A stretch of DNA of 64,000 nucleotides from Nageia nagi (taxonomy: Eukaryota; Pinophyta), in NCBI GenBank assembly GCA_050084985.1, contig JBITNC010000001.1:203360001-203424000 (forward strand). The letters run 5' to 3'. Below the pieces are notes generated by a model that was given only the letters and a program-made list of their open reading frames with translations, was not told where the DNA came from and ran no database searches. The translations under genes were made by a program, and so were the position numbers. This document shows positions 10,830 to 21,889 of this stretch, piece after piece. The number at the start of each line of letters is the position of its first letter. The first letter of the stretch is position 1.

Positions 10830-12931
10830 GATGATGATACAACTACCCAACCTTGTAATTTCCATCAACTTGGATTTATTACATTTTTTCCCTTTCAATA
10901 CAACCAATCAAAGCCCTATCTCACTTGTTCTTATAGCATGATCCTTCTTTTACAATATGGAATCCTCCTTGAGTTCATCCATAGTATTAGGAGCTAAGTC
11001 ATCAAGAAATGGAAAAATCTAATCTGAAACTACTTCATCTTCATTCAACATAGATGGATCATATAATTTTAAATGTTCCACATTCAAATCAAATACATGT
11101 TCATATATGTTGGTAGGTGGTAGATTCAATCTAAGATCATTCTCACTTACTTGTTTAATAATCATAAATGGTCCATACCTTATAGGTTTAAACTTGTTTA
11201 CTAGTCCTTGTAACCTCTCGTTACTAAGATGCAACCAAATATGTTCTCCCACATGAAACTTATGGTCAACTCTATGTTTTTTTATGTCTCATATTGTACT
11301 TGGATTGGCTTGTTTTAAATTGCTTTTGGAATTTCAAATAAATTTGCCTAAATGTTTCAACAAACCTTTCAGCTTGTTTTTCCTCTTTCTCAAGTGAATC
11401 TCCTTTATCCTTTTTCTATCCAAACACAAAATCAAAAGATGAAAGTGGTAAATAACCAAAACAAGTCTCAAAAATACTCTTATTAATGGAAGAATGAATT
11501 TTCCTATTGTATGAATGTTGGATATATTTAAGATATTAATACTAAGACTTAGTATGGTTACCATATTAACACCTCAAGAGTTGAACCACTATCCTATTCA
11601 CCACCTTGGTTTTTCCATCCATTTTAGGATGAAAGGTAGTACTCATTTTAAACCTTGTGTCTATATTTTCCCATAAAAATGGCCAAAATTTGCCCAAAAA
11701 TCTACTATCTCTATTTGAAACAATAGAAGTAGGAAATCCAAAATGAACCCAAATATATGAAAATAATAAATTTACAACATATTATCATTTTATTATCTCT
11801 TTATAAGGAATCAAAAAATGCATCTTGATAAATATATCCATAATAACAAATAAATAGTCATGACCCTTCTTGTTCATAAGCAATCCTCTCATAAAATCCA
11901 TGGACATACACTCCCCAGAATAAGTTGGTACTTGTAGTGGCTGATACAAAGCCAATTTCATATTACTTGGCTTGTTTATTTAATATAAAGAATACCCCAT
12001 TATGTACTTGGAAACTTCATCTTGAATATTTGGCTATTATACATACCTTTACAAATTATATAGTATCTTTCAAAACCCAAAATATCTCGTAATATTTGAA
12101 GTATGTGCTTCTCTAATCAGTCCAATTCTTTTACCTATAGGTACACATAATGCATTAAAATAATAAATAAGTCTATTTTGAAAATGAAATTCATCCAAGC
12201 CCTCATACTTATACCTATATGAATATAACTACTCATACACCTTTTTTAAGTTAGGATGCTACACATATGCTTCTAAAAATGATTTAGAAAGAAAAGGAAG
12301 AGATTTTAGCACTGAGAGGGAACTCACTAGCCCTTGTTTGGATGTTGCAATTTTGATTTAGTTTGTAAGTAATTTAATGGTTGATGATTAGTATGAATGA
12401 TTTTTTATTTTCTCATCAACTAATATTTACACTTTTTAATAGCTTGAACCAATGCATACATTTCCTTATCATAAGTAGGATTATTCAAAATGGTCCCACT
12501 AAAGTTTATAGAATGATAGCAAATTGGTTTACCTTCTTGTAACAAAATTCCCCCCATGGCATAGTCACTTGCATTAGTCTCCAATTAAATTAGCTTCTAT
12601 ATATTAGGAAGTTCTAGCATGGGTGCACTAGCAATCTTTTTCTTCAAGGCATCAAAAGGTGTTTGTTGTTGTTTTCCCCATTAGAAAACCTACCTCTTAT
12701 CAGTTACATCATGTAAAGGTGAAGCAATATAAGAAAAATAAAAAATAAACTTTCTTAAATATTAGATAGCATATAAGAAACTCCTCACTTTAGTTACATT
12801 AGATGGATTTGACCAATCTACTATAGCACTTACTTTACTAGGATCTATCTTAAGTTTTTCATGACCAATAACATGGCCCAAATACACCAAAGATTCTTAG
12901 CGAAACTCACATTTAGATATTTTAAGGAGAA
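10830..12931 (-). pseudogene. Chromovirus-like Gypsy pol, C-terminal half: end of RT, RNase H, integrase
   Basis: Read from 12,931 downward, the frame opens at the RT thumb with LLKISKCEF, then VYLGHVIG. The RNase H core follows (LETNASDYAMGGILLQEGK near 12,570-12,520). Integrase follows with SMDFMRGLL (first Asp), SNRDSRFLGKFW (second Asp, normally SDRD) and FHPKMDGKTKVVNR (third acidic position, normally Glu, now Lys). The best-kept piece, 11,019-11,252, encodes the C-terminal tail with GEHIWLHLSNERLQG and KPIRYGPF. Beyond it, MDELKEDSIL and LKGKK match the tail of chromovirus integrases. Many stops and shifts; inactive. The missing N-terminal half lies on the opposite strand next door. Confidence 0.85.
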
Positions 12932-14265
12932 AAATAATATTATGGTTCTTAAAAGTGAGGATGTTAAGGGAAATTCAAATGTTAATGAGAAAATAAATTA
13001 TTCATCCATTCAAAATGTTTAATAATATCAAGATATTGAAGAATAAAGAGTTTGTTTATTCCACCTCAAAATCCAAATTAAGAAAACAAGAGCAGATTGC
13101 ATTATTGATCTGATTTCTCAAGAAATTTTGACTTCAAAATCTATGTTAAGTAATTTGGGATTGGAAACTTTCAACCATCCATCCATATCCTTTGGGTTGG
13201 GTGCATTGCAATGCTAGTTTACAAGTCACTAAATAATGTAAGTTGAATTTTACTATTTGTGTAAAGTACATTGATGAAGTTGTGGCTAATGTTGTTCTTT
13301 TAGAAATTTATGGTGCTATTATTGGTAACCATTATATATGGGACAGAGATGATATTTATTATAAAAGATTGAATAAATTACAATTGGTGAAAGATGGAAA
13401 GGTATTTCTAGCTAGTTCACATACTAGTAGGAAAAAGATACATTTGGTCATTTCCAATCAAGTAAAACACCTTATAAATGCTTATAAAAAGTTTAGGTTG
13501 ATCATGGTGAAAATCGAAGCTTCTAGTGAGGTGAATTTCACACTATTAATAGTGTGTAATATTGAGTTTAGGCTTCTAAAAATATGGAAAAGGGATGAAC
13601 ATATGCAAAAAATTGTTTGGGAGTTGATTGACTTGTTTATAAAGCCATAAGAATTACCTCTAATGCAGGATATATAGTATGATATTTAGTTGTTACCTAA
13701 TGCTTCAATGCCCAATATAGTTTTGTATTGGTAATAAATTTTGGAGAAAATGGTGATAAAGAGGTAGATTCAAGAGTTGGTTGATTAAGGTGTGATCAAA
13801 ACAAGTACATATTCATGTAGATCACCTATTGTTTTGGATCTAAAAAAGGATCAAACTTGGAGAATGTGTATTGACTATAGAGAACTTAACAAAATCACCA
13901 TCAAAAATTTCTATCCTTTGCCTTAGATAGATGATATTTTAGATCAATTGCAAGGGGTAAGATTATCCATAAATATGGACTTGAGGAGTGGAAATCACCA
14001 AGTTTGAATCAAGGATGAGGATATTTAGAAGACCACTTTTAAGATAAGATAAGCCCTATTTAGTGGCTTATTTTACCATTTGATTTGTGCAATGCACTAA
14101 CCACATTTATTAGCATAATGAATGATGTGATTCATCCATTTATTGATTATTTTTGTGTTGTATACTTATATAATATTCTTATTTATAGTTCTACTTGGGA
14201 AGAATATGTTATACATCTTAGACAAGTGTTTCAAGCTTTGTATAGAGAGAAGTTGTTTGTACATG
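12932..14265 (+). pseudogene. Chromovirus-like Gypsy pol, N-terminal half: protease region and RT
   Basis: The protease region begins near 13,080 (KKTRADCIIDLISQE, then LGLETFNHPS). It continues in the open stretch 13,243-13,650 (EIYGAIIGNHYIWDRD, then LNKLQLVKDGKVFLASS). RT follows: [53 protein letters not shown]. The catalytic block YLYNILIY near 14,163 stands where YLDDIL is expected, so both Asp residues are changed. The frame ends at YREKLFVH, exactly where the RT thumb resumes on the minus strand at 12,931. RNase H and integrase do not follow on this strand. Confidence 0.85.
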
Positions 14266-14289
14266 GTATGGCATAAAAAATATACATAG

Positions 14290-16540
14290 AGCTATAAAAA
14301 TATACATAGAAACTATCATTCTATCTATCTATCCTCCTACACCCATAGGGTGTGGGTTCATATTATCTCTTGCACCTACTAGGGGGCATGCTAGTCTCCC
14401 CTAATCCTCTCCCTATGCACCTAAAGGGAAACTCTCTTTAACATCTTCACTCTGACTAACTAAGGGAGGTGACCTAAAAAATATACCAATAACCTATGAG
14501 ATGAGATATCTCATAGGCTCTCCAACACTCATCCTTACCTTTGTCTCTGTCCCTATGTCCCTCCTTTAAATAAGTGTGAATTGTCTCACAAAGTGGCCCT
14601 CACTTCACTATGATCTAATGATTATCCTTAATACAATCCATGCTATGTAGGTCATCTTGGATGTCTTGGGTATAATTAATACTAACCTTGCCTCTATGAG
14701 CTAGCATCACCATGATTTTTCCCTTATGTTCTCATTCTCTACATCATATAAGACCTATCATAGGCACTAATATAGATTCATCTATCCTAAGGGACTCAAA
14801 ACTCTAATTATGCTCCTACACCTATCAAAACTATCTTAGTCTAGGTAGTCATGTATGTTACCTCCCACTCATGGGACCACCCTAATTCATTTAGTAGATC
14901 CTCTATCTATATACCTATCTTGGTACTAGGGCCTACTCTTACCTTGACCTCCACTTTGAGCACATCCTTATCTCTATCCACCACTGTGAACACTATTAGA
15001 AGTATTTGCATTTCTCCTAGTAGGGCTTCTAGATGACCTTATATAATCCTTATCAACCCCTCAACTATAGGTCTCATCACCTACTCCACTATGAGATGCC
15101 ACTTGAATATGGCCCTAATGGTCTTCTCCACCATGAGATATTCCTTCACCACCATTTGTTCTACCTACTCCCCTACAATCTATGCTTGGATTACATTTAG
15201 CTACTACTATAGTACATCCCTCTCCCCATGGTACTGAGCAACTCACTCATCTACCTTTGGTCTTATTTTGGCTCCAATATCTCATGTACATGCCACTTGA
15301 GGATCTTAAAGTTTATTTCCCTACACTCTTACTATTGTAGTCCCTCCTATAGGGCCTCTTGTACTGGTTGGTTCAACATGTCAATGTCTAGGATGCCTTA
15401 ATATTGAATTCCCTCATCCTTATCCTCCTCCTAAACCTCCTTATTTACCTCCTCCTCCTCTCCCTACTCCTTTATGCCTTGTAGTACCCATGGATTCATT
15501 GAGGATTCTAGGATCTATTGTGCTATCATGATCTAGTTAGGAATCTTATCTCTCTGGGTGGTCCATGATGCATCATATGCCATGGTGGTCCCTATATCAT
15601 CCATAGTATCTTATGTAATAGGTGCATTTAGAACCTCATCTATATCCATATAGGTGATCCAAGGCCTCACTAGTTCCTCTCTATTAATCCTACCATTTAT
15701 CATAGGATCTAGGGGAATATCCTAGATCAATCTATACTACTTTTGTAATCTCTTGAAATTAAATATCTTCACATCTCTAATGTGTCTCCCTCTAATATGT
15801 TTGGTTTTTGTTATACATGCTAGTTGCATATCCTCCTCAGCCAATGTGACTTCCTAAGATATGGCTGCCATATGACATTCTAGGGATAAAACTCCTTTAT
15901 CATCTATTGATACCATTCTATGCATCCCTAATAATAATGCCTCCTTGATCTCTCTAGCTTATGCTCCCAATACCTCATGTATGGAATCTCCCATCCAACC
16001 TTAAGTGGAATGTCTCCTATCATATAATTTGTATACATTATTGTTGGTAGTGAGTTTAGCCTCCCTGATCGAATGTGCTTTCAAGCCTAAACCTAGAGTG
16101 ATAAAGATATGCTCACTTCTCATATGTCTTGAGCTATTTCTACCAAATCACTATATGTATTTGCTAGCAATTTTTCCCCCCATGCAAAGACTATCTAATA
16201 TTTGATCATCTAAGTGATAATATTAGCATAATGGCCATCACATCATGTCTACCAAGTTGATCATCCTTATATAGGGATTCGATGAGAACCCCTCTATTTT
16301 GGAGGCCCTAGTATCTATATCCTTCACCATGTATGGGTGATTCACCACTCTATCAAAAGTGATAGTGATCATCTCTTCCTACATAATGAGCCTAAAAATA
16401 TTATAGACATCCTCTAGGATCATCACCATCTCCTCTATCAAGTGCAAGAGTGTGCATCCATCTAAGTCCAATCTCTCTCTTAGCATGATCATATAGGAGA
16501 TGTCTCCCATGACCATAAGTATCCTCTCCATTCTAGCTAA
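14290..16540 (-). pseudogene. Plant-mobile-domain-like (PMD) gene remnant
   Basis: On the minus strand, 16,530 to about 16,320 reads LRERLDLDGCTLLHLIEEMV, then ILEDVYNIFRLIM, a stop, EEMITITFDR. This resembles the core of the plant mobile domain (Pfam PF10536), in which a GEMTVTLEDV-type block precedes a short LGLP-type motif. The domain is found in MAIL/MAIN proteins and in many plant transposable elements. Lower down, 15,500-15,420 encodes a Glu-rich stretch. The plus strand is strikingly pyrimidine-rich across the whole 2.2 kb. Stops and shifts are frequent. Nuclear role and substrate are unknown. The family call rests on one block of about 45 residues. Confidence 0.4.
14493..14517. repeat. 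Perfect 10-bp inverted repeat
   Basis: CCTATGAGAT, five bases, then ATCTCATAGG. It lies just outside the right breakpoint of the displaced RT segment. No terminator function is expected in this setting; it may be chance or a small transposon end. Confidence 0.5.
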
Positions 16541-17544
16541 TCCAACTAACTTCAATCAATCTCAATATTACTAAGATAACATGCCTTGCACCTTAGTTTA
16601 TAGTAGATGAAACTTATGTTAGAGTTTCATCTGACATAAATTTCAAGTTTTGTTAGTCATTATTGTTAGTATGCATTTTCTAAGTCTATGTCAATTCTCT
16701 CTATGTCTAAGTTTTTTGGTTTGCCTACATCTCATGTTTCTATTTCATGGTGGACTCATTCAATGCATTTGATGTCTATTTACTCTAAGTCAAAATCATC
16801 CTACATAAGGGTGACTAGTTAAACCTAGTTGCCTAGACCTTAGATGATTGGGTTTGTTGCCCAGATAATTTGCATAATTTTCCAGGTCCCTTTGTAGTGT
16901 ATATAATGGAAAAAAATAAAAGCCCTACATTTACTTTTTAAAAATTTACATATGTGATAAAGCATCAAAATTTTAGGAAGTATGCATAAATCTTTACACA
17001 TTAAATCCTAAGCACATATAGAAAAACCTAAATAGAGAGTAATCTATATGATACAAAAATAAATTCATGAAGGTGTTTCTTAAGTTTGCTTCTAAATTTT
17101 GACCAATGTATTGTATTTTCTATACCTTGAATCTAGGTTTGCAATATATTTTAGTTTCATGTATTCATGTTGTAATCTCAATGGCATTCATTGACTCTAC
17201 ATGATTGCTATTGATTATTGAAATATTTTTTCCCATTGGTATTCTTTTTGGTATATATTTTTATTATGTATGTTTGATTCTCCAATCACACATTTGTAAT
17301 TTCCCTAGCTATGGTTTTTCTACTATTTTGACCTATGTAAGTCACTATGTTTTTTTAACTAGGCATCATCCAAACCCTAGTTATAATTTCTCATTCATTA
17401 TGTATTTCAAACCCTATTATATTATTTATGTATCCTAATGCCCATTTTTACCAAATATTTTCTTTTTAACTATAAAGCAAAGTTCAAATCCTTTTCTCTT
17501 ATCTATGTATTGATAAGCAACAATTTTAAGAGATAATAACCTAC
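16541..17544. other. No gene recognised; possible intron or spacer of the PMD-like gene
   Basis: AT-rich with no conserved protein motif on either strand. It lies between a candidate first exon (17,545-17,604, minus) and the PMD-like block (16,530 downward, minus), so it could be intron. Confidence 0.3.
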
Positions 17545-17604
17545 CTTTTTGGTTGATGGTTCATCCCCAGATCCACCACTATTGGGACTTGGTTCTAATG
17601 CCAT
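17545..17604 (-). pseudogene. Candidate first exon on the minus strand ending at a splice donor
   Basis: ATG at 17,604 opens 20 codons starting MALEPSPNSGGSGDEP and ending in Lys-Lys. They are followed directly by GTAGGT, giving AAG|GTAGGT, a good plant 5' splice site. An in-frame stop lies upstream. The composition is less AT-rich than its surroundings. The same strand carries the PMD-like block 1 kb downstream, so this may be its start. Acceptor not located; no family recognised. Confidence 0.3.
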
Positions 17605-18190
17605 GTTTTGTGTATTACAAAATCTTAGTATCTCTCAAAAATATGGTTCACTCACATTGCTTTCTTTAAATTGTAGCAATATGCCAGTCCTTACAAGTCT
17701 ATCATCATCCAAGCTTAGAGTTGTAGCAGTTTTAGGTGTTTATTTCCCAATGATAGGTCAAAAACCCTATTTTTCTTTTTATTTTTTCATTTTGAATTTG
17801 ATCATATCATCTTGAAAACCATAGATCATTTGGATGATTCATTTCAACCTTAGTCATCCAAGTGATTTGATCTATGTTATATCACTTCGTAAACTTGCTA
17901 TCATTATCATTATTTTATGGCATGTTCAATCAAATAGTCAACCATCCTATCTTGTCATCCATCACACCTACCCATTTTAGGGGGAGAGATTCATACACTA
18001 TTTCAAATTGATCAAGATTTTATAATTCTTATAAGGTACAACATCGACATTGTTAGGGATATCTTGAATGCATGGTCAAACTTTCTTACATCGCTAGTAT
18101 CTATTGGATGATTCTCTAGTTTGACATGATTGATTGGTGATCAACATATTCAAATGTCATCATGTTTGACATTATCAATTTTTATCAAGC
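17605..18190. other. No gene recognised
   Basis: 17,605-17,800 is slightly less AT-rich and could be the 5' leader of the minus-strand exon. TTTTAGGGGGAGAGATT at 17,975-17,991 looks like a polypurine tract, but I cannot pair it with an LTR. Confidence 0.3.
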
Positions 18191-18560
18191 ATCATATGCT
18201 TGCATGCTACAATTAAATGCTTGGTAGGTCTATAGGCCTATTTTCCTTCACCCTTCAATTATTGGGGTAAAGTAGAGATCATTATCATTTTTGTATGAGC
18301 ATCATATGCCTATATGCTATGATTCAATTCTTGGTAGATCTTAGAGCCTACAATAATTTCCCTTTAGCTTATAGGAAAAAGTAGAGACCATTTATCACTT
18401 TTATTCAATCATCATATGCCTATAAGCATATGATCTAAATGCTTGGTAGGTTTATGAGCCTATGATCCTTCCCTTCAACTACTGGGCAAAGTAGATTCAA
18501 ACACCTTTCAACCATTGGGGCAAAGTAGAGATCATTTACTTCCATGTTACCCTTTGAATG
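18191..18560 (+). repeat. ~110-bp tandem repeat, three full units plus a part
   Basis: Units begin ATCATATGC at 18,191, 18,301 and 18,411, exactly 110 bases apart. Each contains TGCTTGGTAGGTCTATAGGCCTA and ends ATTGGGGCAAAGTAGAGATCATT. A partial unit follows to about 18,560. The array sits upstream of the PPT at 18,963, the same position as the arrays in the neighbouring elements. Confidence 0.75.
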
Positions 18561-18962
18561 CTAGGTAAAAGAAGAGATTATTTTTGTTTATGCATTTATA
18601 TTAGATTAGATTAGATAGATTAAAATTTTTCTTTCATGTTTCACAAACTACTTGATCTACTTATCAAATTTTATTGCAATTCATTTTCATGAGGTCTTCC
18701 TCCTTCTTATATAGCTTTTTATGTGCTAAAAATAGACATTGGTGGGTTTTCATGATGTTTGATTCAATATTATATAGCCTATCATGCACCAAAACTATAT
18801 TTGTTTCAAATGTTTGAGATGATCTTATATGGCATGTCACACACTAAAACTTGCTCTCATTCTAATACTTTTATCTTTTTATACCACTATCATTATCAAT
18901 TATTAGTTTATCATTCAACATGTTTTTATACTTAGCTTCTCACAATTTCTAAATCTTAGCAC

Positions 18963-18975
18963 AAAGAGGGGCAAT
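18963..18975 (+). other. Polypurine tract
   Basis: AAAGAGGGGCAAT directly precedes TGTAAATACCCTAAAATC, a plausible LTR start. It matches the tract used by the other Tat-like elements in the window. Confidence 0.5.
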
Positions 18976-20060
18976 TGTAAATACCCTAAAATCATATTTT
19001 ATCTTATAGATGATACTATATTGATATTTATGATATTTACCATATCATGTACTATCATTTCTATCTAGCATGTTATGCAACATTCTTGATAGGTTTGATC
19101 AACATTTTTTCTACCTTTAAGTAATTTCTAACATTTTGGTTCTAGTCATTTGAATGATTGGCTAATCATCTAGATGATCTTGTAGGTCACCTACTCATTT
19201 GAATGGTCCTATATAATGTTTATAAAAGGTAATTGAAGCTCACTTTTCAAGGTTAGACACACTTTTTCATGATCTCTACAATTAATGTACCTATATACAT
19301 ACAATTTTGATCAATTGACATCATATTTAAGGGTTTACATCAAGCTTTGAGCCTACATCTTCATGCCTTTGGATTGCCTCTCCATGCTTCATGGATTAAG
19401 GTACCTTTTGATTATTTAAAGAGCTTGTGATATTGATCTTTGATTTCATAAATTATTATATGTTTTAGATCTTAAATAAATTCATATTTAATACTTGTAT
19501 CCTCTCTTTTATTATGTTTTTATCATTATTTTTCATATAGGCATACTTAGGTAGCTTTCATACCTAGGGTTTGAACTTTAAGGTCAAAACCTTAGGGTTT
19601 AAGGAATATTTATTGCTTAATTATTCATTGTGGCTTTAGAGCCATATTTTTTAGTCTTGTATCCATTATCATTTGTACCAATTGATCACTTTAGAAAAAT
19701 CTTTAAATAAACTTAGATCTTGAATATTTTTTATCATATGTTGTAATTGTTCTCACATATCATTTTCAAATTTTCTCATCTAGGTTTTTTCTATAGTTTA
19801 TACTTGAGTACCATACTTGCACAATAGGCATATCTTTCATTTATAGCATCTTTTTTATTGAGGATTAAAGAGGCTTACGACCTTGGATGGTCACAATGTC
19901 CTAAGAACTTGTGATTTGAAGCCTCCCATAGCATATTATCTTTCCTTTTAGGTCTATATAGCTTCTTGCAACATTAAACTTCAAATGACATACTCTAAAC
20001 TCTATCTTTGTCATTTTTTCAATACTCACATAGGAAAATTAGATACAAATGAATCAAGAT
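18976..20060 (+). repeat. Probable 3' LTR (family C), right edge uncertain
   Basis: Begins TGTAAATACCC after a polypurine tract and contains a TATA-like stretch CTATATAATGTTTATAAAAGG near 19,209. No second copy lies in the window, so the length is inferred only from where the next element's 3' region appears to start. Confidence 0.4.
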
Positions 20061-20157
20061 CCTTGAAATTGCTCATAAGTATTTTGAGTGGTTAAGGTGT
20101 AGGGGTCTTAAAGCATTCACATTAACCATCACTATATGATTACTTTCTCACACATCC

Positions 20158-20275
20158 CAATGGTACCTAGGGTAAATGGTACTTGCAATGGCATAGTTCA
20201 TTAAGATATTCCCATTAGTATCTATGGTAAAGGATACCTACAATGATATAGTTTATTATGATGAAATTACATATG
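20158..20275 (+). repeat. Two-copy ~60-bp tandem repeat
   Basis: Two units of the form aaTGGTACCTAGGGTAAATGGTACTTGCAATGGCATAGTTcATTA, at about 20,160 and 20,217. They are degenerate and lie directly upstream of the hairpin array. Confidence 0.5.
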
Positions 20276-20287
20276 CTTTATGAACAC

Positions 20288-20712
20288 CTTGGTTGGTTGG
20301 GTTATTAACCATCACCTTTATGATCTTTGTTAGTTGGGTTTTCACTAACCATAACTATGTTTACCTTTATGATCACCTTTGTTAGTTGGGTTTTAACTAA
20401 TCATCACTATAGTTTCTTTTTTATCACTTTTGTTGGTTGAGTTTTAACTAACCATCACTATGTTTATTTTATGATTACTTTTTTTAGTTGGGTTTTAACT
20501 AACCATCATTATGTTTATTTTATGATCACCTTTTTTTGTTGGGTTTTAACTAACCATCACTATGTTTTCTTTATAATCACTTTTGTTTGTTGGGTTTTAA
20601 CTAACCATCGCTATGATTTCCTTTATGATAACCTTTGTTGGCTGGGTTTTGACTAACCTTGTCTATGATTTATTTTATGATCACCTTTATTGGTTGGATA
20701 CTATTAACCATC
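20288..20712 (+). repeat. Nine-unit ~52-bp hairpin array upstream of a PPT
   Basis: Each unit holds an inverted repeat of the form GTTAGTT-gggtttt-AACTAAC, then CATCACTATGTTTATTTTATGATCACC-type spacer. Cores lie near 20,290, 20,329, 20,381, 20,432, 20,484, 20,535, 20,586, 20,638 and 20,690. The spacing of 51-52 bases opens short repetitive reading frames, which I treat as by-products. The array would lie in the 3' untranslated RNA of the element whose LTR starts at 21,097. Confidence 0.8.
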
Positions 20713-21083
20713 ATTATGAATGCTATTATGATCAATATATTAGATTTTCTTTTATTAAAAAATATTATATCAATGTAATATCTATGGATAATAAAATTTC
20801 ATGAGATATTATATTGAGTTTAACTTTTCTTCACATGACTATTTTTTCAAGATGAAACACACAATGCTCTTATGATCTTTAGAGGAAATTTTTATTTTTC
20901 CATTGATTTTTTACAATTGATTCAATTTTTGGACACTCCAATAATAACCAATGCAAAGAGGGGGTAAAATACATCACCAAAAAAATATTTATTCTATGAA
21001 GATCTAATAAAAAATAGGAAGTTTCTTTTTTCTCTTCTCTTTACTTTGCAAGCATAGTTTAAGTTTACTTTATTAAAACTTAC

Positions 21084-21096
21084 AAAGCGGGACATT
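21084..21096 (+). other. Polypurine tract before LTR family A
   Basis: AAAGCGGGACATT directly precedes TGTTGACACATAATT, parallel to AAAGTAGGGCATA before the LTR at 3,218. Confidence 0.6.
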
Positions 21097-21770
21097 TGTT
21101 GACACATAATTTGGCATCCTTTTTGGGCCAAACTATATATCACATAAACTTCACTATGTTAGGATGAATATGATGTTATGTTATATTTCTATTATTTCTT
21201 ATGACCTACCTAAGTTACTTCTCATGTGTAATTATCTTATTTTGTGGGTTGGACCACTAGTGTTGGTGTTAGCATATAAAGGTGCATTTAGGTATATTTC
21301 TAATTCTATAAATAGAGAATTATATGCATGGTAAGACTATCAATATTTAATCTCAATAGGATTATGCATATCTCTCATAAACTTACCAATATTTCTCAAC
21401 ACCACCTATCAAGATTGGAATTTGTTATACTCGAGAGTTATCTACCACTCCTTCATGATACATATCGAAGCTTATTATATTAATAAATTGGATATAAAAT
21501 TAGTTTTTTAAGACTTCATGGGACTCCTAATGCTAGGTCACATAGCTTATCAGCACCAACACTATGGACATAAATACCTTATAAGTTCACATCCACATTC
21601 TTAGTTATCTATACATGTCAAATCAAATCTAAGAAACTAGTAAGAGATCACCTAGGTAAGTGAATTAGTATTTATCATTCCTTTCTCATACATTTTTCAA
21701 GTTATTCAATTCAATTTTACTATTGTTATCTTCTTCTTCATCATTTCTTTACTTATTTATTTCCATTAGT
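21097..21770 (+). repeat. 3' LTR, family A, second plus-strand copy
   Basis: Starts TGTTGACACA. It aligns with 3,218-3,930 over the TATA block, the CAATATTTAATCTCAATAGG block, the CACCTATCAAGATTGGAATT block and the pyrimidine-rich end. No integrase is found upstream; only the arrays at 20,158-20,712 remain of its interior. Confidence 0.6.
21307..21314 (+). promoter_or_regulatory. TATA box of LTR family A (second copy)
   Basis: TATAAATA followed by GAGAA, about 210 bases into the LTR, the same place as in the copy at 3,218. Confidence 0.55.
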
Positions 21771-21889
21771 TACTAAGTGATAATAGGAAATTATATTCAT
21801 TTTCTCTTTAATTAAAGTAGATATAATTTTTTCATCCTTTACTATAATTTGAGGCTACATTATATCATCTACAAGTAATAAAATATAGG

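Noticed and set aside
11334-11564. 76-codon minus-strand frame with Leu/Ile-rich sequence
   Set aside because: Out-of-frame shadow of the integrase remnant on the same strand.
12932-14265. Endogenous pararetrovirus as source of the protease-RT region
   Set aside because: The matching other half on the minus strand has a chromovirus-type integrase and an LTR, which pararetroviruses lack.
17975-17991. TTTTAGGGGGAGAGATT as a Copia-type polypurine tract
   Set aside because: No LTR pair or Copia coding could be tied to it.
20471-20804. Overlapping open frames with repeated WVLTNHHY
   Set aside because: They come from the 51-52-bp hairpin array; near-multiple-of-three spacing opens frames by itself.
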